NCBI RefSeq assembly: GCF_010820565.1
Contig: NZ_JAAIJQ010000022.1
Location: 1 to 64,000 of the forward strand
Reading direction: 5' to 3'
DNA: 64,000 nucleotides
DNA from: Thiorhodococcus minor
GTDB taxonomy: Bacteria; Pseudomonadota; Gammaproteobacteria; Chromatiales; Chromatiaceae
Shown: piece by piece, positions 44,720 through 55,898 of the stretch
Numbering within the stretch: position 1 is the stretch's first letter
How the letters are laid out: every line of letters starts with the position of its first letter
Made by a program: the position numbers and the translations under genes
Notes under the pieces: model-generated
What the model was told of the DNA's origin: nothing
Databases searched by the model: none
Seen by the model: the letters and a program-made list of their open reading frames with translations, nothing else

Positions 44720-45280
44720 TCAATCGGCATTGCGGAAGATCCGCTCCCAAGGGACCTCGGCATCCAGGCTCTGCAGGCGCAGCGGGCCGTCTGGAGCGAT
44801 GTCTTCCAGCTCCCAGCGGGCTTGCTCGCCGCGCCGGTAGCACTCGATACGGCGCTTCTCCGGGTCGATCAGGACGAATTCCTTGAGCGACGGGATTTGC
44901 CGGTAGAGCGCGAATTTGTCCCCGCGGTCGAAGGCCGCGGTGGAGGGCGAGAGGACTTCGACGACCACCGTCGGCGCACTCATGAATTGATCGGCGCGAT
45001 GATCGGCAGGATCACAGGTCACCAGCACATCCGGGTAGAAGTAGGCTTCGTCCTCGAGGACGCGGAGCTTCATCTGCGACGCGTAAACCCTCCAACCTGT
45101 CTCTTCGAGCGCCAGGTGCAGGGTCGAAGCGACATTCCCGCAGACCATGACGTGCCGCCGTGAAAATTCGTCCATCGGGAAGATCTCGCCGCACACGTAC
45201 TCAGACTTCTCGGGCTGCTCTTCCTCCCAGGCGAGGTAGTCGGCAGCCGAAATCGGAGAATCGATCTGTGGCAGGCCCAT
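44720..45280 (-). CDS. Uma2-family endonuclease-like protein
   Basis: A 186-residue DUF820/Uma2 protein with a restriction-endonuclease-like fold. Conserved catalytic-type segments are YFYPDVLVTCD, VVVEVLSPSTAAFDRGDKF and KEFVLIDPEKRRIECY. ATG 45280 is preceded by GGAGG at good spacing; the frame stays open further upstream without support. These genes are common in phototrophs and cyanobacteria in many copies, and their cellular role is unclear. It stands alone between the FNR-regulated unit and a repeat-rich gap. Confidence 0.88.
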   Translation of the reverse strand: MGLPQIDSPISAADYLAWEEEQPEKSEYVCGEIFPMDEFSRRHVMVCGNVASTLHLALEETGWRVYASQMKLRVLEDEAYFYPDVLVTCDPADHRADQFMSAPTVVVEVLSPSTAAFDRGDKFALYRQIPSLKEFVLIDPEKRRIECYRRGEQARWELEDIAPDGPLRLQSLDAEVPWERIFRNAD

Positions 45281-45334
45281 TGGTGCCCTCCGTCGGTGGG
45301 TCGGTCGGCATTGATCGAGGGGGCGGCCGGAGTG

Positions 45335-45420
45335 TCCGGTAGGGTGGACAAGCGCAGCGCAGTCCACCAACGCCGGCGCGGGATCGGTGGATTTCGCTCT
45401 CGCTCATCCACCCTACCGGA
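45335..45420. repeat. Inverted-repeat element with 14-bp perfect ends
   Basis: TCCGGTAGGGTGGA at 45335-45348 pairs exactly with 45407-45420. Nested inside are GGTGGAC...GTCCACC and GGTGGAT...ATCCACC hairpins with GCGCAGCGC cores. This is the GTAGGGTGGAC class of proteobacterial intergenic repeat. It sits between the divergent Uma2 and oxidoreductase genes. Confidence 0.75.
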
Positions 45421-45575
45421 CCTGGTCCGAAAGACCTTCCCCGAAAGATCAATGCGCTCGGGCCAACATAGAGTGAAAGCTGTCCACCCGCAAGACTCGG
45501 CAAACCAAAGCACTCAACTTTGCAGTACCATTTTGTGCAGTGCAAGAAATCATCGACGAGCAGACCCGCGCAGTA

Positions 45576-48500
45576 ATGTCAGAACAGCAGCCCCGTATCC
45601 GCGAAATTCCCTACAACTACACGTCCTATTCGGATCGCGAGATCGTGATCCGCTTCCTCGGCGCATCCATGTGGAGCCTGATCGAGGAGCTGCGCGGCAG
45701 CCGCCGCACCGGACGCTCCGCGCGGATGCTCTTCGAGGTGCTGGGCGACATGTGGGTGGTCACCCGCAATCCCTACCTCCAGGACGACCTGCTGGAGAAC
45801 CTGAAGCGCCGTCAGCTTCTGCTGCAGGCGCTCGACCACCGGCTCGATCAGTTCGAGCAGCGCCTGAACGACAACCGGCGTGCCGCCGAGCTGCTGGCGG
45901 CCGCCCGGGCCGCGGTGAAGCGCTTCGGCGACTGGTTCGAGACGGAGCGTGAGCAGCGCGAGCGTCTGCGCAAGGCCCTGAGCGGCATCAGTCGCAAGGA
46001 CAACCTGGACTTCGGCGGCTTGGCGCGCGTCTCGCACGCGACGGACGCGACGGACTGGCGCGTCGAGCTGCCCTTCGTGGTGATCTCCCCGGACACGGAG
46101 GAGGAGGTTGCGCCCATCGTCAAGGCCTGCATCGACTGCGGCCTGACCCTGATCCCCCGCGGCGGCGGCACTGGCTACACGGGCTCGGCGGTCCCGCTGC
46201 ACGCCATGACCGCCGTCATCAATACCGAGAAGCTCGAGACGCTCTCCGGCGTGGAGCGGGTCGCCCTGCCCGGCGTGGAGGGCTTGGTGCCGACCGCGCA
46301 TTGCGGCGCCGGCGTGGTGACGCGGCGCGTGTCCGACCTGGCAGACGCCAATGGCCTGGCCTTCGCCGTGGACCCGACCTCGCAGGATGCCTCCTGCATC
46401 GGCGGCAACATCGCCATGAACGCCGGCGGCAAGAAGGCGGTGCTCTGGGGCACGGCCCTGGACAATCTGGCCTCCTGGCGCATGGTGACGCCGGACGCCG
46501 ACTGGCTCGAGGTCGAGCGGCTCGACCACAACCTCGGCAAGATCCACGACCAGGAGCGGGTGCGCTTCCGCATCTCGCGCTATGCGCCGGACGGCAAGAC
46601 GCCGCGCGGCGAGCCGGAGATCCTGGAGATGCCCGGCCAGTCCTTCCGCAAGGTCGGTCTGGGCAAGGACGTGACCGACAAGTTCCTCTCCGGCCTGCCG
46701 GGCGTCCAGAAAGAAGGCTGCGACGGCATCATCACCTCGGCCCGCTTCGTCCTGCACCGCATGCCGGATCATGTGCGCACGGTCTGTCTGGAGTTCTTCG
46801 GCACCGACCTGGATCTCGCCGTCCCCGCCATCGTCGAGATCAAGGACTACATCGAGTCTCAATCGGCCGTGCAGATGGCCGGCCTGGAGCACCTGGACGA
46901 GCGCTATGTGCGCGCCGTGGATTACTCCACCAAGGCGCCCCGCCACGAGCTGCCCAAGATGGTGCTCATCGCCGATCTGGTCAGTGACGACGAGACCGCG
47001 CTGACCGCGGTTGCCGAGCAGGTGGTGCGGCTGGCCCAGGCGCGCGACGGCGAGGGCTTCATCGCCATCAGCCCGGAGGCGCGCAAGCGCTTTTGGCTGG
47101 ACCGCGCCCGCACCGCCGCCATCTCACGCCACACCAACGCCTTCAAGATCAACGAAGACGTCGTCATCCCGCTCGATCGGCTGTCCGACTACAGCCGGGG
47201 CATCGAGCGCATCAATATCGAGCTGTCCATCCGCAACAAGGACGCCATCATGGCGGCCGTGCTGGACTATCTCGCCTCAGAGATGCCCGAGGCGCGGGTC
47301 GAGGGCGACTATGAAGGATCGGACGAGAGCCGGGCCATCCTCAGCGCCAAGCGGGACGCCGCGCGCGACTCCATCACCCAGGTGCGCGGGCGCTGGCAGG
47401 CCATCTTGGAGCGGCTCGACCAGCCCGCTGCGGACAACCTGGATCTGCTGGAGGGCGCAGAAAAGGCGCTGATCCGCGAGGGCGACACCCTGGCGAGCAT
47501 GATGCTGCGGCGCGATCTGCGTCAGGCGCTCAAGGACGAGGTCGCGGACCGGCTCGACGAGATCTTCGGCGGGCAGGAATTCGCCCGTGTCCGTGAGCGT
47601 CTGCGCGAGATCCACAAGGGCGTCAAGGACTCCCGCCTCTTCGTCGCCCTGCACATGCACGCCGGCGACGGCAACGTCCACACCAACATCCCGGTCCATT
47701 CGTCCGACTACGCCATGCTGCACGAGGCAGACCGCGTGGTGGCGCGCATCATGGCGCTAGCGACCAGCCTCGGCGGGGTCATCTCGGGCGAGCACGGCAT
47801 CGGTTTGACGAAGCTGCAGTTTCTCGAGCCCGAGAAGCTGGAGGCCTTCGTCGCCTACAAGGACAAGGTCGATCCCAAGGCGCTCTTCAATCGCGGCAAG
47901 CTGATGCCGGGCTCTGGGCTGGACGGCGCCTACACGCCCTCACTGCGCCTGGTCGAGCAGGAGGCCATCATCCTCGAGGAGACCGAGCTCGGCGCCCTCA
48001 ACGACGACGTCAAGCACTGTCTGCGCTGCGGCAAGTGCAAGCCCAAGTGCATGACCCATGTGCCACGCGCCAATCTCCTCTATTCGCCGCGCAACAAGAT
48101 CCTGGGCACCGGGCTCATCATCGAGGCCTTCCTCTACGAGGAGCAGACCCGGCGCGGCCTCTCGCTGCGGCACTTCACCGAGATGAACGACGTCGCCGAT
48201 CACTGTACGGTCTGTCACAAGTGTCTGACACCTTGTCCGGTCAACATCGACTTCGGCGAGGTCACCACGCGCATGCGACGCATCCTGGTCGACCGCGGCA
48301 AGCGCGCCTTCAGCCCAGGCGCCTGGGCGGCCATGCAATTCCTCAACGTCACGGATCCGCGCGCCATTCGGTTGATGCGCAAGGGGCTGGCCGAGTGGGG
48401 CTTCGCGGCCATGAACGCGGCGCATCGCGCGGCCAAGCTGTTGCGGCTCACCAAACAGCGAACCGAGCGGCCAGGAAGCACGACGGGCCGTCCCGCCGCA

Positions 48501-49430
48501 ACCGGCCTGGCCGTCGAGCTGGTCAGCCGGCCGATTCGCGTCGACTTGCCGAAGCAGACCTTCCGCAACCTGCTGGCGCTCGAGGACCGCGCCCAGGTGC
48601 CCATCCTGAAGGACCCCAAGGTGGTCGCGGACGACGACGAGGCGGTCTTCTACTTCCCCGGCTGCGGGTCCGAGCGCCTCTACTCGGACGTGGGGCTGGC
48701 GACCCTGGCCATGCTCTGGGAGCAGGGCGCTCAAACCGTCCTGCCGCCCGGTTATCTCTGCTGCGGCTATCCGCAGAGTGCGGCCGGGCTGGAGGGGCGT
48801 GGGCGGCAGATCACCATGGAGAACCGGGTGCTCTTTCATCGGGTCGCCAACACCCTGAACTATCTCGACATTCGCACCGTGCTGGTGTCCTGCGGGACCT
48901 GTATGGATCAGCTGCTGAAGTACGAGTTCGAGCGCATCTTCCCCGGCTGCCGTCTGCTCGACATCCATGAGTGGCTGATGGAAAAGGGCGTGAGCCTCAA
49001 CGGCGTCGATGGGGTGCAATACCTCTATCACGACCCTTGCCACACGCCCATGAAGCGCTATGCGCCGACCAAGGTCGCGACCAGCCTCATCGGCCAGACC
49101 GTGACCCTATCGGATCGCTGCTGCGGCGAGGCCGGCACCCTGGGCGCGACCCGTCCGGACATCGCCAACCAGGTCCGTTTCCGCAAGCAGGAGGAGCTGA
49201 CCGCCGGCATCCAGGGCCTGACCGGGAAGCCGCGGGTGACGGATGGCGAGGCGAAGCTGTTGACGGCCTGCCCCGCCTGTCAGCAGGGTCTCTCCAAGTA
49301 TCGGGACGACACCGGCCTCGAGACCGACTATATCGTCGTCGAGATGGCCAAGCGCATGCTGGGCGAGGGCTGGCAGCAGCGCTTCATCGAGCGGCTCAAA
49401 GACGGCGGGATCGAGCGTGTGCTGCTCTGA
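45576..49430 (+). CDS. DUF3683 FAD-linked oxidase / Fe-S / CCG-domain fusion protein
   Basis: A giant oxidoreductase of 1284 residues. An N-terminal DUF3683 region ([19 protein letters not shown]) precedes a FAD_binding_4 domain with [15 protein letters not shown], a D-lactate/glycolate dehydrogenase-type C-terminal domain ([25 protein letters not shown]), two 4Fe-4S motifs ([11 protein letters not shown] and [12 protein letters not shown]) and two CCG cysteine-rich segments (YLCCGYPQ and DRCCGEAG). It unites GlcD- and GlcF-like parts in one chain and probably oxidises a 2-hydroxy acid such as D-lactate into the quinone pool. Start ATG 45576 is preferred; a GTG at 45540 is also in frame. Confidence 0.92.
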   Translation: MSEQQPRIREIPYNYTSYSDREIVIRFLGASMWSLIEELRGSRRTGRSARMLFEVLGDMWVVTRNPYLQDDLLENLKRRQLLLQALDHRLDQFEQRLNDNRRAAELLAAARAAVKRFGDWFETEREQRERLRKALSGISRKDNLDFGGLARVSHATDATDWRVELPFVVISPDTEEEVAPIVKACIDCGLTLIPRGGGTGYTGSAVPLHAMTAVINTEKLETLSGVERVALPGVEGLVPTAHCGAGVVTRRVSDLADANGLAFAVDPTSQDASCIGGNIAMNAGGKKAVLWGTALDNLASWRMVTPDADWLEVERLDHNLGKIHDQERVRFRISRYAPDGKTPRGEPEILEMPGQSFRKVGLGKDVTDKFLSGLPGVQKEGCDGIITSARFVLHRMPDHVRTVCLEFFGTDLDLAVPAIVEIKDYIESQSAVQMAGLEHLDERYVRAVDYSTKAPRHELPKMVLIADLVSDDETALTAVAEQVVRLAQARDGEGFIAISPEARKRFWLDRARTAAISRHTNAFKINEDVVIPLDRLSDYSRGIERINIELSIRNKDAIMAAVLDYLASEMPEARVEGDYEGSDESRAILSAKRDAARDSITQVRGRWQAILERLDQPAADNLDLLEGAEKALIREGDTLASMMLRRDLRQALKDEVADRLDEIFGGQEFARVRERLREIHKGVKDSRLFVALHMHAGDGNVHTNIPVHSSDYAMLHEADRVVARIMALATSLGGVISGEHGIGLTKLQFLEPEKLEAFVAYKDKVDPKALFNRGKLMPGSGLDGAYTPSLRLVEQEAIILEETELGALNDDVKHCLRCGKCKPKCMTHVPRANLLYSPRNKILGTGLIIEAFLYEEQTRRGLSLRHFTEMNDVADHCTVCHKCLTPCPVNIDFGEVTTRMRRILVDRGKRAFSPGAWAAMQFLNVTDPRAIRLMRKGLAEWGFAAMNAAHRAAKLLRLTKQRTERPGSTTGRPAATGLAVELVSRPIRVDLPKQTFRNLLALEDRAQVPILKDPKVVADDDEAVFYFPGCGSERLYSDVGLATLAMLWEQGAQTVLPPGYLCCGYPQSAAGLEGRGRQITMENRVLFHRVANTLNYLDIRTVLVSCGTCMDQLLKYEFERIFPGCRLLDIHEWLMEKGVSLNGVDGVQYLYHDPCHTPMKRYAPTKVATSLIGQTVTLSDRCCGEAGTLGATRPDIANQVRFRKQEELTAGIQGLTGKPRVTDGEAKLLTACPACQQGLSKYRDDTGLETDYIVVEMAKRMLGEGWQQRFIERLKDGGIERVLL

Positions 49431-49449
49431 TGCCGGCCGGAGAATTTGG

Positions 49450-49481
49450 AACCGCTAAGGCGCGAAGCGCGCGAAGAAGAA
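49450..49481. repeat. CGCGAAG-type intergenic repeat, copy 1
   Basis: ACCGCTAAGGCGCGAAG followed by CGCGCGAAGAAGA lies just after the oxidoreductase gene. A second copy of the same type lies at 57721-57750. Confidence 0.5.
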
Positions 49482-49508
49482 TCGATGCTTGGTTGAGGCA
49501 GAGCGCTG

Positions 49509-49856
49509 ATGTCGAAGGCCGAATCCCGGATGGAAGGCAAGCTCTTCACGTCACTTCCGGAGCCGCTCGCGGGCGAAGTGTTCGAGGACCTGCTGAGATG
49601 CGGCCGGGTCAAAATCGAGCGCATCGTCAGCAGCGACCAGCCCGATCCGGTCCTCTATGACCAGGAGCAGGATGAATGGGTCTGCCTGCTGCAAGGACGG
49701 GCGACGCTTGAGATCGCGGGCGAAGCGATCACGCTCGAGGCCGGCGACTTCCGCTTCATCCCGTCACGCACGCCGCACCGGGTCCTCAGCACCAGCGCCG
49801 AGCCTCGTTGCGTCTGGCTGGCGGTCCATATCTTCGCAGACCTCGAGCTCGCCTGA
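49509..49856 (+). CDS. Small cupin-domain protein
   Basis: A 115-residue single-domain cupin. Motif 1 is degenerate (QEQDEWVCLLQGRATLEIAG, one Glu and no His pair) and motif 2 is present as AGDFRFIPSRTPHRV with one His. The reduced metal-ligand set leaves activity unclear. Start ATG 49509, with a second ATG seven codons in. It follows the oxidoreductase by 78 nt; function unknown. Confidence 0.82.
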   Translation: MSKAESRMEGKLFTSLPEPLAGEVFEDLLRCGRVKIERIVSSDQPDPVLYDQEQDEWVCLLQGRATLEIAGEAITLEAGDFRFIPSRTPHRVLSTSAEPRCVWLAVHIFADLELA

Positions 49857-49875
49857 GCCGCGGCTGAAAGGCCGA

Positions 49876-50310
49876 TCAGATGCCAAGGAGGGCGAGGAGG
49901 ACGAGCGAGATGACCGCCGCAGCTCCGGCGCCATTGAAAACGCGGTCGACGAGCCGATGATTGCGGCGTCGGCGGGCGGTGTCTCGCCCGATTCCCGGAT
50001 CGCTTGCGACCTCGGGATCTAGGTAGATCGGCTCGTGGCCTAGGTCGATGGCATCGATGGCCGCCACCGCAGTCGCAGGGTCGACCCGGTAGAGGCCGGC
50101 CTCCGCATCGAGCGTCTGCCGCCGCAGGGCAGTGTGGGCGTGCATCCGCGCCACGAAGACGTTGCCAAAGCGCGCGACGAAGTGAACCTTGGTGTCAGCT
50201 TCCCCGCTGCTGGATGGAGAATCCGGATCGGCGAGCTGCTCGGTCGCGCGAATGCGTGTAACGCCGGGGTGATCGGCGCGTGTCTCAATGATGAGATATC
50301 CCTTGGCCAT
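49876..50310 (-). CDS. Hypothetical protein with C-terminal TM anchor
   Basis: A 144-residue protein. The first ~75 residues have alternating beta strands (YLIIETRADHPGVTRIRAT, VHFVARFGNVFVARMHA); a basic linker (RDTARRRRNHRLVDRV) leads to a single C-terminal hydrophobic helix (GAAAVISLVLLALLGI). This suggests a tail-anchored cytoplasmic domain. I do not recognise a family. It converges with the cupin gene. Confidence 0.72.
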   Translation of the reverse strand: MAKGYLIIETRADHPGVTRIRATEQLADPDSPSSSGEADTKVHFVARFGNVFVARMHAHTALRRQTLDAEAGLYRVDPATAVAAIDAIDLGHEPIYLDPEVASDPGIGRDTARRRRNHRLVDRVFNGAGAAAVISLVLLALLGI

Positions 50311-50487
50311 CTTTAGCAGGACCTCGAAACGTGACGATGCTGGCTGTGTGTCAGTCTATCGCGAGTCTGTCGACGATGGCGTTTGGGTGAGCGGCGGGAG
50401 CACGGGCTGCGACTGAGCACGCCGGCGATAACCGCAGCTGTGCTGCCTGAACAATCTAGCTCAAGCGAGGCAAGGTGCCTGCCCGGT

Positions 50488-50682
50488 CTAGTGGATCCTG
50501 GTCTTGCGCTCGACCTCCCAATTGCATTGGTCGATCAAGCTTTCGAGCGAGCGCCCGAGCGGGACTCTGTCCCTGAGCTCGAACGGCTTGCCGTCGTGCC
50601 AGCTTCTCGCCGCGTTGTCTGCGGTGACTTGGAACCCCTGGCGGCAAAGCTCCCAGACGGCCTGTAATTGTTTGATGCTCAT
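50488..50682 (-). CDS. Small hypothetical protein
   Basis: A 64-residue protein starting MSIKQLQAVWELCRQGF, with a strong G-rich Shine-Dalgarno (GGGGGGACC) upstream of ATG 50682. It is charged and helical and carries a Cys near each end. It is likely a real small gene because of the ribosome site and composition, but no family is recognised. Confidence 0.6.
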   Translation of the reverse strand: MSIKQLQAVWELCRQGFQVTADNAARSWHDGKPFELRDRVPLGRSLESLIDQCNWEVERKTRIH

Positions 50683-50914
50683 GATGGGTCCCCCCCAATG
50701 CTGACGACGGATTAGGTGTGCTTTCGCAGGAATACTAAGCAATCAACACACCAGTCCGGGCGACTCCCGGTTGCCCATCAGACGCCTGCCCGGCTGCCTC
50801 ATTGGGCGCGGCATCTGGTTCCGGCACCTGAGACAAAGTGTAGCGTATTCTGCAAATTTGTCTTGCTCAAGCGACAGCGTCAGATAAAAGATACAGTCTT
50901 GTGCTCAACGCGAA
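50683..50914. other. Gap between small gene and oxyR
   Basis: About 230 nt, more AT-rich than its surroundings near 50840-50910. No gene or clear hairpin; it may hold the promoter of the small minus-strand gene. Confidence 0.35.
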
Positions 50915-51832
50915 TCAGCTCAGTCGTCTGACGGTGTTTGGGAGGTGAGTGCGGACCATGTCCGCGAAGGCCTCTAGCGTCTGGCGGCGGGGGAAGCTGC
51001 GGCGATAGACGAGTGAGATCCGGCGGAAGGCGTCGGGAAGCTGCAGTGGGCGGGCGACAATGCCGCTGTCGGTCATCCAGCCGCCGCGGATCGCGAGGGC
51101 CGGGATCAGCGTGCAGCCGAAGCCGGCGCCGACGAGCTGCAGGAGGGTCTCCAGGCTGGATGCGCGCAAGTCGGCCATCTCCCCGCGCGTAGGGCGCTCG
51201 GCCATGCGGCAGACGTCCATGACCTGATGTGTCAAACAGTGACCATCCGCGAGCAAGAGCAGCTCGAGATCCTCCAAGTCCTTCTCCGTGATCTCATCCT
51301 GCTCGTAGAGCGGGTGATTCACCGGATGGGCCAGCCAAAACGGCTCGTCGAAAAGGGGGATGGTCTCGAAATCCGTGTCGTCGACCGGGGTCGCGAGCAG
51401 CGCGGCGTCGATCTCGTGCCGCGCGAGGCGCCCGAGCAGTGATGCGGTGATCTCCTCCGAGAGGACCAGTTTGAGCTTGGGGTAGGTCCGCTTGAGCGGC
51501 ACCAGGACCAGCGGCATCAGATAGGGGCTGAGTGTCGGAATGGCCCCGATGCGCAGCGGACCTGCAAGCGGGTCCTGATGGGCACGGGCGACCTGCTCGA
51601 TGGCCTCGGCTTGCTCCAGAGCGAGGCGGGCGTGGGCCAGAATGACCTCACCGACCGGGGTAACCTCGACCGAGCGGTTGGTGCGCTCGAAGATGACCAC
51701 ATCTAGCTCGTCCTCGAGCTTCTTGATCTGGCCGCTCAACGTCGGCTGGCTGACGAAGCAACGCTCCGCGGCACGGCCAAAGTGCCGCGTTTCGGCGACG
51801 GCGAGGATATATTTGAGGTCACGAAGGTTCAC
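50915..51832 (-). CDS. oxyR: Hydrogen peroxide regulator
   Basis: A 305-residue LysR-family regulator. The N-terminal winged HTH (AVAETRHFGRAAERCFVSQPTLSGQIKKLE) is typical. The two redox cysteines fall at the exact OxyR positions, Cys199 (DGHCLTHQ) and Cys208 (MDVC), so peroxide sensing by disulfide formation is expected. The start is a GTG at 51832. It is divergent from clpB; eight perfect heptamer repeats lie 56-111 nt upstream. Confidence 0.95.
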   Translation of the reverse strand: MNLRDLKYILAVAETRHFGRAAERCFVSQPTLSGQIKKLEDELDVVIFERTNRSVEVTPVGEVILAHARLALEQAEAIEQVARAHQDPLAGPLRIGAIPTLSPYLMPLVLVPLKRTYPKLKLVLSEEITASLLGRLARHEIDAALLATPVDDTDFETIPLFDEPFWLAHPVNHPLYEQDEITEKDLEDLELLLLADGHCLTHQVMDVCRMAERPTRGEMADLRASSLETLLQLVGAGFGCTLIPALAIRGGWMTDSGIVARPLQLPDAFRRISLVYRRSFPRRQTLEAFADMVRTHLPNTVRRLS

Positions 51833-51887
51833 GCGGGCATGATAGCGGAAATTTCCATTTTCGTTGTCCGGGGAATTCGCTGTCGAG

Positions 51888-51943
51888 CCGCCAGCCGCCA
51901 GCCGCCAGCCGCCAGCCGCCAGCCGCCAGCCGCCAGCCGCCAG
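51888..51943. repeat. Eight perfect tandem copies of CCGCCAG
   Basis: The 7-nt unit CCGCCAG is repeated eight times without error (56 nt), read as CTGGCGG on the oxyR strand. It lies in the oxyR/clpB divergent gap, 56 nt from the oxyR start. The unit is related to the GCTGG-type tracts elsewhere in the window. Confidence 0.95.
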
Positions 51944-52081
51944 CTAATTGGGGTCGCGGGATCATCGCGTGGAGCGAGGCGGCGTCGGCGGACTCGAAGC
52001 TGTGATCTTGTTCAAGGCAGTTTACAGGAGCGGGCAGGTGGCGCCCAATGCTTGGCTGCTGGCCAGCCGTCCGCCGCTGCC

Positions 52082-52111
52082 CTTGATTCGGGCGGGTCGC
52101 TTCCCACATTT
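52082..52111 (+). promoter_or_regulatory. Candidate sigma-32 heat-shock promoter of clpB
   Basis: CTTGAT, 15 nt, then CCCACATTT resembles the sigma-32 consensus (CTTGAAA and CCCCATNT at 11-16 nt). It ends 37 nt before the clpB GTG, leaving a leader of about 30 nt. This fits the usual heat-shock control of clpB. Confidence 0.6.
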
Positions 52112-52148
52112 CCGATAAAACCCTACAAGTTTTCTGGAGTAAGCCACT

Positions 52149-54749
<2,601 letters not shown>

Positions 54750-54756
54750 CCGCCCT

Positions 54757-55722
54757 ATGAGTGAAGCACTTCAGACCGCCGTCGCGCGGCAACGCATGCT
54801 GCTGCAGGGCCGCCTGTCCGGGCTGTGCGAGCGGCTGGTGGCCGGATGCCGGTCGGCCTGGCCCGACCGGCTGGCCTTGGAGGGCATCCTAGTCGATGCC
54901 CTACCAAGCCTGGCGTCCTGCAAGTATCTCTACATCCTGGATGCGAATGCGCACCAGATCACGGCGAATGTCTCTCCGCAAGGGCTGCTCCCGGAGCATC
55001 TGGGGCGCGACAGGAGCCAGCGTCCATACCTCGCGGAGGCAATCGCGGGCGACCGCTTCTCGCTCTCGCCCGTCTATCTGAGCCGCAATGCGCGCCGCCC
55101 CTCGCTCACCGCCGTCCAGCGCATCGAGGACGAAGCCGGCGGCCTGCTCGGCTTCTTGGGCGCCGACTTCGACCTGCGCGAGCTGCCCCTCACGCGGGAG
55201 CTTTACAAGCAGCCGGAGCAATGGCTGCAGATGAAGGGAGATCCCGCCATCCGTGGGGGGCTCTTCAACCAGCAGCGTGTCGAGAGCCTCATGGACAGCC
55301 GCATCGACGAGGTGCTGGACCTGATCGTCGAGCTCATCACCGCCCACGGCGTGTTTCATGGCAAGCTGCACTTCTCCAGCTCGCGCGCGACGCTCTGGAC
55401 CATCGACGACCCCTTCCGCTACCGCATCCTCGATTACGAGGACCTGACGAATCCAGGCATCTGCCTGGCCTATACCAGACGCCCCTATCCCGAGGACGCG
55501 TCCATCCCTGAAGAAAAGATCCGACCGGTCTTCGACACCTTTCGCGAGCTGCGGCTCATGGACGAGACCATCTATCTGCGCTCGGGCTCGCTCAATATCT
55601 TCAACGGCATGGTGGGCCTGAACTTCTCCTGCGACGGCTCCCACTACATGCAGTGGGACGAGCTCCTTCATAAGAGCCTGGGGTTTTGGCTGGGGACTGG
55701 AGAAGCCTGCCCGACCGGGTAG
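54757..55722 (+). CDS. PDC sensor domain protein without output domain
   Basis: A 321-residue protein. The middle section looks like a PDC/Cache ligand-binding domain (KYLYILDANAHQITANVS, RDRSQRPYLAEA, LSPVYLSRNARRPSLTAVQ, GFLGADFDLRELP). The C-terminal ~150 residues contain strands such as HGKLHFSSSRATLWTIDDPFRYRI and end near GLNFSCDGSHYMQWDE. No TM helix, kinase or cyclase domain is evident, so it seems a free-standing sensor or an adaptor. It begins 7 nt after clpB and may be co-transcribed. Confidence 0.8.
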   Translation: MSEALQTAVARQRMLLQGRLSGLCERLVAGCRSAWPDRLALEGILVDALPSLASCKYLYILDANAHQITANVSPQGLLPEHLGRDRSQRPYLAEAIAGDRFSLSPVYLSRNARRPSLTAVQRIEDEAGGLLGFLGADFDLRELPLTRELYKQPEQWLQMKGDPAIRGGLFNQQRVESLMDSRIDEVLDLIVELITAHGVFHGKLHFSSSRATLWTIDDPFRYRILDYEDLTNPGICLAYTRRPYPEDASIPEEKIRPVFDTFRELRLMDETIYLRSGSLNIFNGMVGLNFSCDGSHYMQWDELLHKSLGFWLGTGEACPTG

Positions 55723-55861
55723 ATGGCCTTGGCGGAAGAGGGCGCCCATCTTCAGATCGATGCCGCATACAATTCCTTGCCTTGTGCCGATGTCTTGTTA
55801 AGGTGCAAGCCGGGTCGTAGAGATTAATAACATTAGAACACTCTAAAGTTTGATCGGCCCG

Positions 55862-55870
55862 TGTTATGAT
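55862..55870 (+). promoter_or_regulatory. Extended -10 promoter of the ArnT-like gene
   Basis: TGT-TATGAT is a good extended -10 element, 28 nt upstream of the ATG at 55899, within an AT-rich patch (55821-55870). The -35 region (TCTAAA) is weak, as is normal for extended -10 promoters. Confidence 0.55.
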
Positions 55871-55898
55871 CCGCGCGATTTTGCTGTGAGGAATCACT

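Noticed and set aside
51888-51943. Heptamer array as a CRISPR
   Set aside because: Units of 7 nt directly abutting, with no spacers; it is a simple tandem repeat.
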